The notes: generated from the letters alone by a model not told the origin. 64,000 bases of DNA from Zhouia spongiae (GCF_022760175.1 NZ_CP094326.1:1178001-1242000), one strand, 5' to 3'. Counted from the stretch's first letter, positions 18,124-27,547 are shown. Numbers and translations are program-made.

Positions 18124-20007
18124 TTATTTCGAATACGAGTTATTATCCTTGTTTATATCTGCCATAAACCCATTCGGGTCAATTACGATACTTTTAATAG
18201 CAGACTTTGATTTATCGATGGTAAAATGATAGGCAGGGTGTGCCCATGCCCAATCAGGCAATACGATTCTTTTAACACCTTTATACGGATTTGCCTTTTC
18301 ACCTCGCATCATACGTAAGGGGACATAAAAGTATTCCTGAGAACCATCGTTGTATGTTACCAAAACATCTATAGGCATCGGCATTAGTCCGATACGTTCC
18401 ATAGTAACATCCGTTTTATTCTCGTTCGCTTTTACATCTTTAATACCGTAATCGATAGTATTCGTTGTTTGTGTCCAGTCCGTTAAATACCAATCGAGGT
18501 GGATACCCGATACTTTTTCGGCAGTGCGCTTAAAATCGTTAGGAGTCGGATGTTTAAACTTAAAATCGTTATAGTAACGTTTGATGGTTTTCTTTAGATT
18601 ATCCTCTCCTATGATATAACCCAATTGCGCTAAGAACACAGCTCCCTTGCTATAGGCAGATGCACCATATGCAGCATTATAGTTAAATCTGTCAGCGTGT
18701 GTTGTTTGTGGTTGCTCAACACCTGAAGCAGCCAGGCGATAGTAACTTTTGTAAGAACCCAAAGTTGGATTTTCAGGATTTTTACCCTCGACAAAATTTT
18801 CTGCCAGGGTAGACATATAAGAGGTGAATCCTTCATCCATCCATTCGTGTTTAGATTCGTTGGTAGCGAATAAATGCTGGAACCAGGCATGAGCCATTTC
18901 ATGTGCTGTAGTTCCAAAAAGGCTATTGTAATTTTTACCACCGGCAATGAGCGTACACATGGCGTATTCCATTCCTCCGTCACCTCCCTGAATCACTGAA
19001 TATTGCTTCCAGGGATAAGGACCGATGTTTTTATTGAAGAAGTCTAAAAGCGCTGCGGTTGGTTTTTGTACTTTTTTCCAGTTATCGGCAATTTCAGGGT
19101 CATTCTGATATAAGAAATGTAGCGTAACGCCGTCGGCTTCCAGTTTATCGTGAATAAATTCCGGGTCAGCAGCCCAGGTAAAATCATGTACCTCAGGGGC
19201 TTTAAAATGCCATGTTAGTTTTTTACCACGAGGACGATTGACCTTAGTACCTTCTTTTTCGTAATTATACCCGATTTCATTCGGGTTTTGAAGGTAGCCG
19301 GTACCACCGACCACATAGTCTTTGTCGATAGTAAGTTTTACATCAAAATCGCCCCAGACACTATGAAACTCTCTGGCTATATATGGACTTGTATGCCATC
19401 CTTCAAAATCGTATTCGGCCATTTTAGGATACCATTGCGTCATAGATAATGCCACACCGTCTTTACTGTTTCTTCCGCTTCTTCTGATCTGAACAGGTAC
19501 CTGGCCGTCAAAATCCATAGTAAAGGTTACTGTTTCCCCGGGAAGGATATGCTTGTTGAGAGTTACCTCCAAAACAGTACCTTCTACGTTGTAGTTTACG
19601 GATCTTCCGTTTTGTTTTAAGCTGTTCACTTTAATATACCCTATCTCAGAAGGTGTCAATTTCGCAATACGGCTTTCGTATACCGGATTTTCTCTGGTTC
19701 CCAGATTATTTACCATTCTTCCGTCCGGATCGGGAATACTTTGTAAACGGGCATCCATTTCACTTCCGGGCTGAAAAGCATTGAAATATAAATGATAATA
19801 AACATTTGTAAGTGTATCGGGAGAATTGTTGGTGTATTTCAGCTCCTGAAAGCCTTTATACTGATATTTATCAACATTCATATCAATTTCCATTTTGTAA
19901 TCAACATGCTGTTGCCAATAGGAAGTATTGTTTTGGGCATATGATACGAATGCACCGAACATCATTAAAAGTACTGATGAATAGATTGATAAAAGAGCTC
20001 GTTTCAT
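18124..20007 (-). CDS. M1 family metallopeptidase (aminopeptidase N-like), secreted
   Basis: 627 residues with a signal peptide (cleavage near S-Y-A-Q). The M1 gluzincin site is intact: H-E-M-A-H followed 18 residues later by E (M-D-E-G-F), and the substrate-recognition motif appears as G-G-M-E-Y-A, a variant of G-x-M-E-N. It would remove N-terminal amino acids from peptides in the periplasm or outside the cell. The length is shorter than classical PepN but usual for Bacteroidota M1 proteins. It follows the S8 protease gene on the same strand. Confidence 0.92.
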   Translation of the reverse strand: MKRALLSIYSSVLLMMFGAFVSYAQNNTSYWQQHVDYKMEIDMNVDKYQYKGFQELKYTNNSPDTLTNVYYHLYFNAFQPGSEMDARLQSIPDPDGRMVNNLGTRENPVYESRIAKLTPSEIGYIKVNSLKQNGRSVNYNVEGTVLEVTLNKHILPGETVTFTMDFDGQVPVQIRRSGRNSKDGVALSMTQWYPKMAEYDFEGWHTSPYIAREFHSVWGDFDVKLTIDKDYVVGGTGYLQNPNEIGYNYEKEGTKVNRPRGKKLTWHFKAPEVHDFTWAADPEFIHDKLEADGVTLHFLYQNDPEIADNWKKVQKPTAALLDFFNKNIGPYPWKQYSVIQGGDGGMEYAMCTLIAGGKNYNSLFGTTAHEMAHAWFQHLFATNESKHEWMDEGFTSYMSTLAENFVEGKNPENPTLGSYKSYYRLAASGVEQPQTTHADRFNYNAAYGASAYSKGAVFLAQLGYIIGEDNLKKTIKRYYNDFKFKHPTPNDFKRTAEKVSGIHLDWYLTDWTQTTNTIDYGIKDVKANENKTDVTMERIGLMPMPIDVLVTYNDGSQEYFYVPLRMMRGEKANPYKGVKRIVLPDWAWAHPAYHFTIDKSKSAIKSIVIDPNGFMADINKDNNSYSK

Positions 20008-20072
20008 AAATTAACTGGTTTTAAAAGGAAGAGGCCTGTAAAAACAGACCTCAGATATATTGTTTTGAGGGT

Positions 20073-21695
20073 TTATAAATTGATGTCCCCTCGGGATACT
20101 TTATCAGCAAGGATAACAGCATTGTACAGATTTGTCATTTTTCCAGACTTGGAGATGTTTCCGAAGGCATCCTTATCGCCAGGATTCCCTCCTAAGATAA
20201 CATTGGTTTTTGAAGCAAGACCTGAATTCATGATGATTTGTTTTACCTGTGCTGCACTCAGTTTTGGATAATAAGACCTTATTACGGCAGCTACTCCCGC
20301 AACGGCCGGCGATGCCATTGAAGTTCCCTGAAGGTACTCATATTTATTTTCGGGTGTAGTGGCCCATATTTTAGTTCCGGGAGCAAATACATCTACATTA
20401 ATTTTTCCATAGTTGGAGAATGTAGCGATCATTTCCGGACCGTATTCGTAATGCAAGGCACCTACGGTTAAGAAATTATCGGAGATTTCAGGACTATTAT
20501 CTTTGGCATCGTTAGGATACACATTGGTTTCATCTAAATTTTCTCCTTCATTACCGGCTGCATTAACGATTAATACATCCTTCTCAGCAGCGTATTTGAT
20601 GGCATCCCACACCCATTCCGGATTAGGTGAATAGTACTTTCCGAAACTGGTGTTGATAACTTTGGCGCCATTATCTACTGCATAGCGGATAGCCAGTGCA
20701 ATATCTTTATCGTACTCATCTCCGTTGGGTACAGCTCTTACAGCCATGATTTTTACGTTATCGGCAACACCGTCCATACCGATATTATTGTTTCTGGTAG
20801 CAGCAATAATACCCGCAACGTGTGTTCCGTGTTTGGCAAGATCACTATCTGTAATTACATCCCCGTCGCCATATCCGGTGTCGTTAATGTCGTATGGATC
20901 ATCACCAACGATTGCTCTGCCGTCAAATTCGAGATTTAAGTTATAGTTAAGCTGGTCAGTGAAATGTTCTACACCACCTTTAATTTGTTCTTTTAGATCT
21001 TCTACGCTATCTACTCTGTTTAAGAATTGAGATAGCATTCCTTTCGCCTGAAGGAGTTTCTGATCGTCTGTTTTTATGCCATTCAGCTCTTCTTTCGAAT
21101 AACCTTTTTTTCCTAAGTGACCGGCAATAGCATCGTCTGCATTTTTAACGGCCTGATAAATTTGCTCGTATCGTTGTTTGCTTTGCAGGGCTTCCTCCTT
21201 TTTTTGTTCAAATTCAGCTTTGGCTTTTTGATATGCTTCAGTACCGTCATCGCCTCTTTTTACGATTCGGGTAAGTTCGAGGTTCTCCTCTACAGCCTTT
21301 CCTAAAAAGTTCCATCCGTGTACATCGTCGATATAACCATTTTTATCATCATCGATACCATTGTTCGGTTTCTCACCTTCATTAGTCCAGATAACATCTT
21401 TTAAGTCTTCGTGGTGAATATCTACCCCGGAGTCTATAACACCGACAATAACGGTTTTTCCTTTGCGTGTGCTTAAAATTTCGTGATATGCTTTTTCTAC
21501 AGACATCCCGGGAATGGTATCTTTAACCAGGTCCAAATGCCCCCAGTGTTTAAGTTGGTTATCTGTTACTTCAGTAACTTTTAACGGGATATTGTCTATG
21601 TTTTCAATTGGGGTCGATACTAATTTTGGCGATCCGCATGCAGCCAAAATAAGCGCCATAGAGGCGGTACTTAAAATAGGTTTAACAATTCTCAT
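20073..21695 (-). CDS. S8 family serine peptidase (subtilase), lipoprotein
   Basis: About 540 residues from the ATG at 21695; a TTG five codons upstream is less likely. Lipobox L-A-A-C gives an acylated Cys about 20 residues in. The subtilase triad is present: Asp in V-I-D-S-G-V-D, His in H-G-T-H-V-A-G and Ser in G-T-S-M-A-S-P. Between Asp and His lies a long charged insertion (about 130 residues, Lys/Glu-rich, predicted helical) that is atypical for small subtilisins. It is an envelope or extracellular endopeptidase. The M1 peptidase gene is 65 nt downstream. Confidence 0.92.
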   Translation of the reverse strand: MRIVKPILSTASMALILAACGSPKLVSTPIENIDNIPLKVTEVTDNQLKHWGHLDLVKDTIPGMSVEKAYHEILSTRKGKTVIVGVIDSGVDIHHEDLKDVIWTNEGEKPNNGIDDDKNGYIDDVHGWNFLGKAVEENLELTRIVKRGDDGTEAYQKAKAEFEQKKEEALQSKQRYEQIYQAVKNADDAIAGHLGKKGYSKEELNGIKTDDQKLLQAKGMLSQFLNRVDSVEDLKEQIKGGVEHFTDQLNYNLNLEFDGRAIVGDDPYDINDTGYGDGDVITDSDLAKHGTHVAGIIAATRNNNIGMDGVADNVKIMAVRAVPNGDEYDKDIALAIRYAVDNGAKVINTSFGKYYSPNPEWVWDAIKYAAEKDVLIVNAAGNEGENLDETNVYPNDAKDNSPEISDNFLTVGALHYEYGPEMIATFSNYGKINVDVFAPGTKIWATTPENKYEYLQGTSMASPAVAGVAAVIRSYYPKLSAAQVKQIIMNSGLASKTNVILGGNPGDKDAFGNISKSGKMTNLYNAVILADKVSRGDINL

Positions 21696-21748
21696 TTTTT
21701 CAATATTCAATTATAATTCTATTAGTGATTTTTTAATTTCAGGAACTA

Positions 21749-22609
21749 TTATTTAAAAAGCTCTTCAAATGTATAGGTGTCTTTTAACCGGACTCCTTTT
21801 TCGGTGTGTCGGAGGGTACATATTTCATGGTGAGCGTCGTGCTCCAAAAAAATGTAATAATCATGATCAACAGCCGTATTCAAAAAGGTCATTTTTTCGT
21901 CTAAGGTTAACAGCGGACGCGTGTCGTACCCCATCACATACGGTAGAGGGATATGCCCGGTAGTTGGTAGCAGGTCGGCTGCAAAAACCAGTTTTTTTCC
22001 TTTGTAACTGATGTGTGGTATCATTTGTTTGTCCGTATGGCCATCAACAAAAAGAATGCCGAAACCCAGTTCTGAAGACTCCAGGTACGATTTGCCGGTA
22101 TTATCGATAAAATTCAACTGACCGCTTTCTTCCATCGGCAATATATTCTCAGGCAGAAACGAGGCTTTTTCGCGGGCATTTGGTTTTACCGCCCATTCCC
22201 AATGATCTTTATTGGTCCAGAACGCAGCATTTTTAAATGCAGGTTCATATCCGGTACGATCGTTATTCCACTGTATGCTCCCTCCGCAATGATCAAAATG
22301 CAAATGTGTCATAAACACATCGGTAATATCATCGCGATGAAAACCTGCTTCTTTAAGAGACCTGTCAAGGTTATGATCTCCCCACATATAGTAATAACCA
22401 AAGAATTTTTCAGATTGTTTGTTCCCCATTCCGGTATCGATAAGGATGAGTCGGTTTCCGTCTTCAATCAACAGACATCTTGCAGCCATATCGATCATAT
22501 TGTTCGCATCGGCCGGATTGGTTCTGTTCCAGATAGATTTTGGTACCACGCCGAACATGGCACCACCGTCTAGTTTAAAATTTCCTGATTCAATGGGGTA
22601 AAGTGTCAT
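21749..22609 (-). CDS. MBL-fold metallo-hydrolase
   Basis: 286 residues. The metallo-beta-lactamase motif T-H-L-H-F-D-H-C-G-G (H-x-H-x-D-H) is intact, with further ligands in V-D-G-H-T-D and a late A-A-D-L segment. The overall layout (Y-P-I-E-S-G-N-F at the start, V-P-K-S-I-W) is that of the N-acyl-homoserine lactonase-like subgroup of Bacteroidota, which may cleave lactones, but no substrate is proven. No signal peptide. It lies 53 nt upstream of the S8 protease gene on the same strand. Confidence 0.85.
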   Translation of the reverse strand: MTLYPIESGNFKLDGGAMFGVVPKSIWNRTNPADANNMIDMAARCLLIEDGNRLILIDTGMGNKQSEKFFGYYYMWGDHNLDRSLKEAGFHRDDITDVFMTHLHFDHCGGSIQWNNDRTGYEPAFKNAAFWTNKDHWEWAVKPNAREKASFLPENILPMEESGQLNFIDNTGKSYLESSELGFGILFVDGHTDKQMIPHISYKGKKLVFAADLLPTTGHIPLPYVMGYDTRPLLTLDEKMTFLNTAVDHDYYIFLEHDAHHEICTLRHTEKGVRLKDTYTFEELFK

Positions 22610-22750
22610 AAAATCAATTCGCTATAATTAAAAATAGGATGTGCAAATTAATAAAAGCAATGCTGAAAAGGCATTAATACCTTATTTTATTAGGCGTTTT
22701 TTAACATTTTCCTATATTTAGGAATTGAAAAAATGTAATATTCAACGTAT

Positions 22751-24622
22751 ATGTTAGAGCTTGCAGGAATTGTAATACTTGGTATTTTGGCTCAATGGGT
22801 AGCATGGAGATTAAAAATACCTGCGATACTTCCATTAATTTTAATAGGTCTTTTTGTCGGACCTGTATCTACTCTATTTACTGAAGACGGAAGTAAATGG
22901 ATAGAGCCGATATGGAATGGCACACATGGACTTTTTCCTGAAGATAGTTTATATTATTTCGTATCCCTTGCCATGGGGATTATTCTTTTTGAAGGGGGGT
23001 TGACTCTAAAAAAGAATGAAATTTCAAAAGTAGGCCCGGTTATTTTAAAACTTATCAGTCTTGGTGCGGTTATTACTTTTTTTGGAGCTGCTGTTGCCAC
23101 TCATTACGTATTTAAATTATCGTGGCAGATTTCATTTCTGTTTGCAGCGTTAATTATTGTTACAGGGCCAACGGTAATTTCTCCGATACTGAGAAATATA
23201 CCCTTAAAGAAAGATGTATCGGCAGTTTTAAAGTGGGAGGGAATCCTTATTGACCCCATAGGAGCTTTAGTGGCCGTACTTGTTTTCGAGTTTATTAATG
23301 TCGGGGGATCTGCAGGATTCACGAAACAGGCATTTATTGAATTCGGAAAGATAGCCATTGTTGGTTTTTCGTTTGGTGTTTCGGCAGCTTATGCCCTGTA
23401 CTTTGCAATGAAAAAAAGACTTATCCCTCATTATTTACTGAATGTAACGGCTTTGTCGGTAGTATTACTGGTATTTGTTGAGTCGGATGTATTTGCCCAT
23501 GAATCAGGGTTACTGTCTGTAGTTGTTATGGGAATGGTACTTGGAAACAGCAACCTTCCTAATTTAAAGGAACTTCTTTATTTTAAAGAGTCGCTTAGTG
23601 TTTTACTGATTTCGATATTGTTTATTTTACTGGCTGCCAATATCAATATTAGCGATCTCCTGCTGGTTTATAACTGGCAAACGGCAGTATTAATGGCAGT
23701 TATTATATTTGTACTCAGACCGCTATCCGTATTTTTCAGCACACATAAATCGAGTCTTAAAACCAACGAAAAACTTTTTATAAGCTGGGTTGGGCCAAGA
23801 GGTATCGTTGCCGTAGGTATCGCTTCTTTATTGGGAACCAAGTTAATGCTTAATGGTGTTAACCAGGCAGAATACATTACACCTTTGGTGGTTACCCTGG
23901 TATTGGTTACGGTTATGCTTAACGGTACCACGGCGCGTCTGTTTGCCAAACTGGTTGGTGTATTCTTAAAAGAATCGAACGGAATCCTTATTGTGGGAGC
24001 ATCCAAAGCCTCCAGGTTAATTGCCAAGTACCTTCAGAATAACGATCGCCATGTAGTGCTGATCGACAGTAACAATGATAATGTGGCCAAGGCAAAAGCG
24101 CTCAATCTCGATGCCATGGAATCAAATATTTATTCAGAAGATATTTCTACGGATGTCGAGTTAAGTGATATAGGATATTTGTTGGCGCTAACGGGAAGTG
24201 ATGACGTTAACAAACACGCACTCATCAGGTTTAAGAAGTTTTTAGGAGAACATGGCGCGTTCAGGTTGATTACCCCTGAGGAACTAAGAACCCCCGACAA
24301 ATTACCGATTGAGGATTTGTTTTCTAAAAAGGATGATTATATCAATTTAAGTGAAGTTGCCAGAGATTACCCTACCATTAATGAATTGGAACTGGAATCG
24401 ACAAATCATTATTTAAAAGAGATAGATCACCTTAATCAAGAACAAAAGGCCGTTCCTTTATTTGTTAAAGACCTTACCGGAGAACTCCACATAATTTGTT
24501 CTCTTAAGGAAGATTTTGTAATAAAGAAAGGGTTTAAACTGGTGTATATGGGGAAACCCGTTGAGTTAAGAGCGTCTAAAAAGACTTCAACCGCGCCTCA
24601 GGAGGCCCAAAGCGAGGCCTAA
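22751..24622 (+). CDS. Cation:proton antiporter with C-terminal TrkA-N-like domain
   Basis: 623 residues: about 12 membrane helices (residues 5-410) of the CPA1/NhaP type, including I-L-F-E-G-G-L-T-L and the transport-site segment V-G-P-R-G-I-V-A-V, followed by a Rossmann-like domain (about 415-530, I-L-I-V-G-A-S-K-A-S) as in the regulatory RCK/TrkA-N region of KefC- and NhaP-type proteins. It probably exchanges Na+ or K+ for protons in the inner membrane and may be gated by a bound nucleotide. Its 3' end overlaps the convergent small gene by 36 bp. Confidence 0.88.
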   Translation: MLELAGIVILGILAQWVAWRLKIPAILPLILIGLFVGPVSTLFTEDGSKWIEPIWNGTHGLFPEDSLYYFVSLAMGIILFEGGLTLKKNEISKVGPVILKLISLGAVITFFGAAVATHYVFKLSWQISFLFAALIIVTGPTVISPILRNIPLKKDVSAVLKWEGILIDPIGALVAVLVFEFINVGGSAGFTKQAFIEFGKIAIVGFSFGVSAAYALYFAMKKRLIPHYLLNVTALSVVLLVFVESDVFAHESGLLSVVVMGMVLGNSNLPNLKELLYFKESLSVLLISILFILLAANINISDLLLVYNWQTAVLMAVIIFVLRPLSVFFSTHKSSLKTNEKLFISWVGPRGIVAVGIASLLGTKLMLNGVNQAEYITPLVVTLVLVTVMLNGTTARLFAKLVGVFLKESNGILIVGASKASRLIAKYLQNNDRHVVLIDSNNDNVAKAKALNLDAMESNIYSEDISTDVELSDIGYLLALTGSDDVNKHALIRFKKFLGEHGAFRLITPEELRTPDKLPIEDLFSKKDDYINLSEVARDYPTINELELESTNHYLKEIDHLNQEQKAVPLFVKDLTGELHIICSLKEDFVIKKGFKLVYMGKPVELRASKKTSTAPQEAQSEA

Positions 24623-24775
24623 GCCGGCACCTGTTATAGCGCCTAGCACAAAATCGATCCAGTTAATTTCATTTGATGCAGAATGATATACTGCAGAGGC
24701 AATCATTCCAAACATAAAGATGATGATACCAAAAAGCCTCAGAAAACGCATTTTAAGTGGTTTAGCTTCACTCAT
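24587..24775 (-). CDS. Small two-helix membrane protein, unknown
   Basis: 62 residues with two clear hydrophobic segments (about 12-30 and 38-58) and a basic C-terminal L-L-R-R-G; A/G-rich second helix (G-A-I-T-G-A-G-L-G-L-A-L-G). ATG at 24775. The last 36 bp overlap the end of the antiporter gene on the other strand. No family is recognised, but the helical pattern and the tight end make it a believable gene. Confidence 0.6.
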   Translation of the reverse strand: MSEAKPLKMRFLRLFGIIIFMFGMIASAVYHSASNEINWIDFVLGAITGAGLGLALGLLRRG

Positions 24776-25013
24776 AAAAAGTAAGTTATTTGTTATGAAT
24801 CACTTAAAGATATAAAAAACTTCGTCTTTAAACGAGATTTTTTACGCGATAATAAGGATTTAATCCCGGGAGATTGCCCTGGAGGAGCTGACTTGTTTAG
24901 TGAGATTTAAACACTACATTTCCACAATTGTTTAATTATTCCGGAGCTATTGTTATATAGCTCAGCATATCCATTTCTCGTTAAAAAACTTTGTCGGGCA
25001 GCCGCTCACAGAC

Positions 25014-25220
25014 TCAATAGCCAATCATAATAGAAGCACATAAACCAAGACCGATTATCAGGTAGGTTACTGCCAGAATGTAAAAAACTTTAGCTGCTTT
25101 TTTATTCTTTCTGAGGATGATCCCGATCAAAGTAAGCATAACGGGCGGACCGAACATAACGAGAAATATTAAAACAAACAGCCCATCCAGGTTACCCACT
25201 TCGAGTGCTATATTTTTCAT
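25014..25220 (-). CDS. Small two-helix membrane protein in the radical SAM operon, unknown
   Basis: 68 residues, ATG at 25220, with two membrane helices (about 13-34 and 45-66) joined by a basic loop (R-K-N-K-K-A-A-K). It begins 4 nt after the stop of the radical SAM gene and so is almost surely cotranscribed with it and with the Lgt-like gene. No family is recognised. A small membrane subunit for a lipid-acting enzyme is possible but unproven. Confidence 0.6.
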   Translation of the reverse strand: MKNIALEVGNLDGLFVLIFLVMFGPPVMLTLIGIILRKNKKAAKVFYILAVTYLIIGLGLCASIMIGY

Positions 25221-25224
25221 ATTA

Positions 25225-26616
25225 TTAAATGTTATTTCTAAGTTCGTTCAATAATGTTTGTTTGTCATCCCTGTAAAAGAGGTTCATCGTTTCAAACGGA
25301 ATGATCTTATAATCTTTGTTAACGATATGTACACAAGATTTTTTAATAGCCCTCACATCAAAATTATGGGCATCTATAAACTGCATGATAATGACTCTGA
25401 ACAAGTTATCATATGTTAAGTTAGGGGCATCGATTTCGGGCAGACAGCACATGATTGATTTTAAGTTATCTTCAGCTACTTCAACAGAATTTCCGGTACT
25501 GAACAAATCGATCATTTTACCGTGAAGTGCTTCATCCTGTTCATATACAATCGTGTTTTTACTGTTGTCTAATAAATCGGTAGGGTTGATATAGCGGGTT
25601 AACGGAAATACTTCTCCCCCCAGTTTTAACGCATAACCCATGACCAGGGCATCCGGATTGCAGGGCACGGGAATCAGGTCGTCTTCGTTGAATACCTGAC
25701 TTTGTTCGAGTATTTTTCTTCTGGTTTCCGTAAGGGTAATGCGGTTTAAACCGGCTTCAAAATTATCTAGTCTTCCCGCTATCTGGGTGGGCTGAAAAGT
25801 AACACCCCGCACACATTTCTGTTGCAAACCATAGTCGATGATCTTACCCGTTTCATGATCGTTCAGTCCTTTCTGGAGCGTTACAACCAGTGTTGTTGAC
25901 AGGTTGACCTCGTTTAAGTTTTCAATAGCTCTCTTTCTGATTTCAGTAAGATCGGCCCCTCTGAGGGTCACCAGGTTTTCTTTTTCGAAGGAATCGAACT
26001 GAAGGTAGATTTCAAAATCGGGAGCATAGCCTTTTAACCGGCTTACAAAACCCTTGTCTTTCGCTATTTTAATACCATTGGTGTTTACCATCAAATGCCG
26101 TATCGGTAAGGTCTTAGCGTAATCTAATATCCGAAAGAAGTCGGGGTGGACTGTGGGTTCTCCCCCACTGATCTGCACCACATCGGGCTCTTTTTCGTTT
26201 TTAACGATGGTATCGAGCATTTTCTTCACTTCCTCAAAAGAGCGGTGTCTTCCATAGTGTGGAGATGATTCCGCATAACAGGTAGGGCATGTTAGGTTAC
26301 AACGATCTGTAATCTCTATAATGGTGAGGCAGGAATGCTGCTCGTGGTCCGGACATAAGCCACAGTCATAAGGGCAACCGTAATGCGTTTTCGTGTTAAA
26401 CGTATAAGGCATTTCAGAAGGCTTATTATAGTTCCTGATATTCTTATAATATTCGATATCGTCGGCAATAAGTACTTTAGAATTTCCATGTTCCGGACAT
26501 CTTTTCAGCATATAGACATTATCGTCTTCAAACACTATTTTAGCATCGATACGTTTTAGGCATTCCGGACAAAGGCTGAGGGTAAAATCGTAATAGTTAT
26601 ATTTTCTTTCGGGCAT
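25225..26616 (-). CDS. Radical SAM protein with extra Cys clusters, COG1964 / tetraether-lipid-synthase-like
   Basis: 463 residues. The radical SAM motif is C-N-L-T-C-P-T-C (Cys106, 110, 113). N-terminal to it are C-P-E-C (16, 19) and R-C-P-E-H-G (40), a rubredoxin-like set, then C-P-Y-D-C-G-L-C (81, 85, 88) and Cys96, enough for another cluster. The SAM-binding G-G-E-P follows at about 152. Late motifs are V-P-C-N-P-D-A, M-C-C-L-P-E and C-V-H-I-V ... I-P-F-E-T-M-N-L-F-Y-R. This layout matches COG1964, the family of the archaeal tetraether lipid synthase Tes (MJ0619), which joins lipid chains by C-C bonds. The product here is unknown. Its 5' end overlaps the Lgt-like gene by 20 bp. Confidence 0.82.
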   Translation of the reverse strand: MPERKYNYYDFTLSLCPECLKRIDAKIVFEDDNVYMLKRCPEHGNSKVLIADDIEYYKNIRNYNKPSEMPYTFNTKTHYGCPYDCGLCPDHEQHSCLTIIEITDRCNLTCPTCYAESSPHYGRHRSFEEVKKMLDTIVKNEKEPDVVQISGGEPTVHPDFFRILDYAKTLPIRHLMVNTNGIKIAKDKGFVSRLKGYAPDFEIYLQFDSFEKENLVTLRGADLTEIRKRAIENLNEVNLSTTLVVTLQKGLNDHETGKIIDYGLQQKCVRGVTFQPTQIAGRLDNFEAGLNRITLTETRRKILEQSQVFNEDDLIPVPCNPDALVMGYALKLGGEVFPLTRYINPTDLLDNSKNTIVYEQDEALHGKMIDLFSTGNSVEVAEDNLKSIMCCLPEIDAPNLTYDNLFRVIIMQFIDAHNFDVRAIKKSCVHIVNKDYKIIPFETMNLFYRDDKQTLLNELRNNI

Positions 26617-27349
26617 AGAAGAGGTATTTTATAATGGTTTTATGGTAATAAAGCAGGCAAATAATACAAAGCCATTGTATGCTGCTCAGCCCTATCACAA
26701 AAAACAAATTAGGTTTTAAAAATTCAATAACAAAGCGGAAGGCAAAATAAGCAATCATAAAGAGTTTAAAGAGCGTTCCTGAGTCAGTTGCCAGCCTGGG
26801 TTTTACTTTATAAAAAACTATAAAAAGCAAGGCAAGAAAAAACAACTCATACAGTGCCAGTGGGTGTCTGTACAGGTTATCGCCAAGATTCATTCCCAGA
26901 AAAGAAGTAGTTTCTTTACCATAGGTAAACTCATTGGTGCCTGATAAAAAACATCCGATCCTGCCGATAAAAATTCCAAGAATAATTGGAAGTACAAACA
27001 GATCGCCGGACGATTTTTTTTCGCCGATTATTTTCTTTGTCACCTCTACCCCCAAAAGTCCGCCAAACAAACCACCCATAATGGTTTTAAGGTTGAACAG
27101 CTGAAAGATCGATATGTGATTACTGTCGAATACAGGGTTTTCCAGGAAACCCATCAGGCGCGAACCGATAAGGGCTCCTATGGCTGCTCCCAGTATGATA
27201 CTGAGCCGGTTATTCGTGTTTATAGAATCTCCTTTGCTCCTTAAGTAGATATAATAACGGAAGGCTATAAAAAAAGCCAGGTACTCGAAGATTAAATGTA
27301 TGTTAATGGCGTAGCCAAAAGGTTTAAAAACAAAAGGGAGTTCCAACAA
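26597..27349 (-). CDS. Lgt-superfamily membrane protein without the catalytic His
   Basis: 250 residues, about seven membrane helices, TTG start (no ATG in frame after the upstream stop). It resembles Lgt: G-R-I-G-C-F (Arg131) in place of G-R-x-G-N-F, and R-H-P-L-A-L-Y-E (163-169) as in true Lgt. But the H-G-G motif is L-F-G-G, with Phe95 where true Lgt has its essential His. A normal lgt exists at 11067-11897, so this is a paralog with probably a changed reaction or a binding role. First gene of a three-gene operon with the COG1964 radical SAM gene. An interaction with phospholipid head groups is inferred only. Confidence 0.75.
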   Translation of the reverse strand: MLELPFVFKPFGYAINIHLIFEYLAFFIAFRYYIYLRSKGDSINTNNRLSIILGAAIGALIGSRLMGFLENPVFDSNHISIFQLFNLKTIMGGLFGGLLGVEVTKKIIGEKKSSGDLFVLPIILGIFIGRIGCFLSGTNEFTYGKETTSFLGMNLGDNLYRHPLALYELFFLALLFIVFYKVKPRLATDSGTLFKLFMIAYFAFRFVIEFLKPNLFFVIGLSSIQWLCIICLLYYHKTIIKYLFYARKKI

Positions 27350-27417
27350 AAGTTTTTTATAAAGATAGCAATTCCTTTAGGAATATTTCACAAGGACAAG
27401 CGTCGGAGCATTTAAAT

Positions 27418-27487
27418 CCCGATGATCGAGTAAACTACCTCGGAGCAAGCTCACGATAGCTATGCGCGATAAATTTCGATAATCGGG
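27418..27487. repeat. Intergenic inverted-repeat element
   Basis: CCCGATGATCGA (27418-27429) and TCGATAATCGGG (27476-27487) form an 11/12 inverted repeat around the string ACCTCGGAGCAAGC, which recurs at about 35325-35338 after the epimerase gene. It fills the gap between lepA and the Lgt-like gene; no coding frame is seen. Confidence 0.5.
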
Positions 27488-27496
27488 TAAAACAAA

Positions 27497-27522
27497 AAAG
27501 GGAAATGAATTCATTTCCCTTT
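27497..27522 (-). terminator. Intrinsic terminator of lepA
   Basis: A perfect 26-bp palindrome (stem AAAGGGAAATGAA). On the minus strand it is followed by a T run, complementary to A27494-A27499. It lies 25 nt after the lepA stop. Confidence 0.85.
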
Positions 27523-27547
27523 GCTGTCGTTATAATGCAAGACTTTC

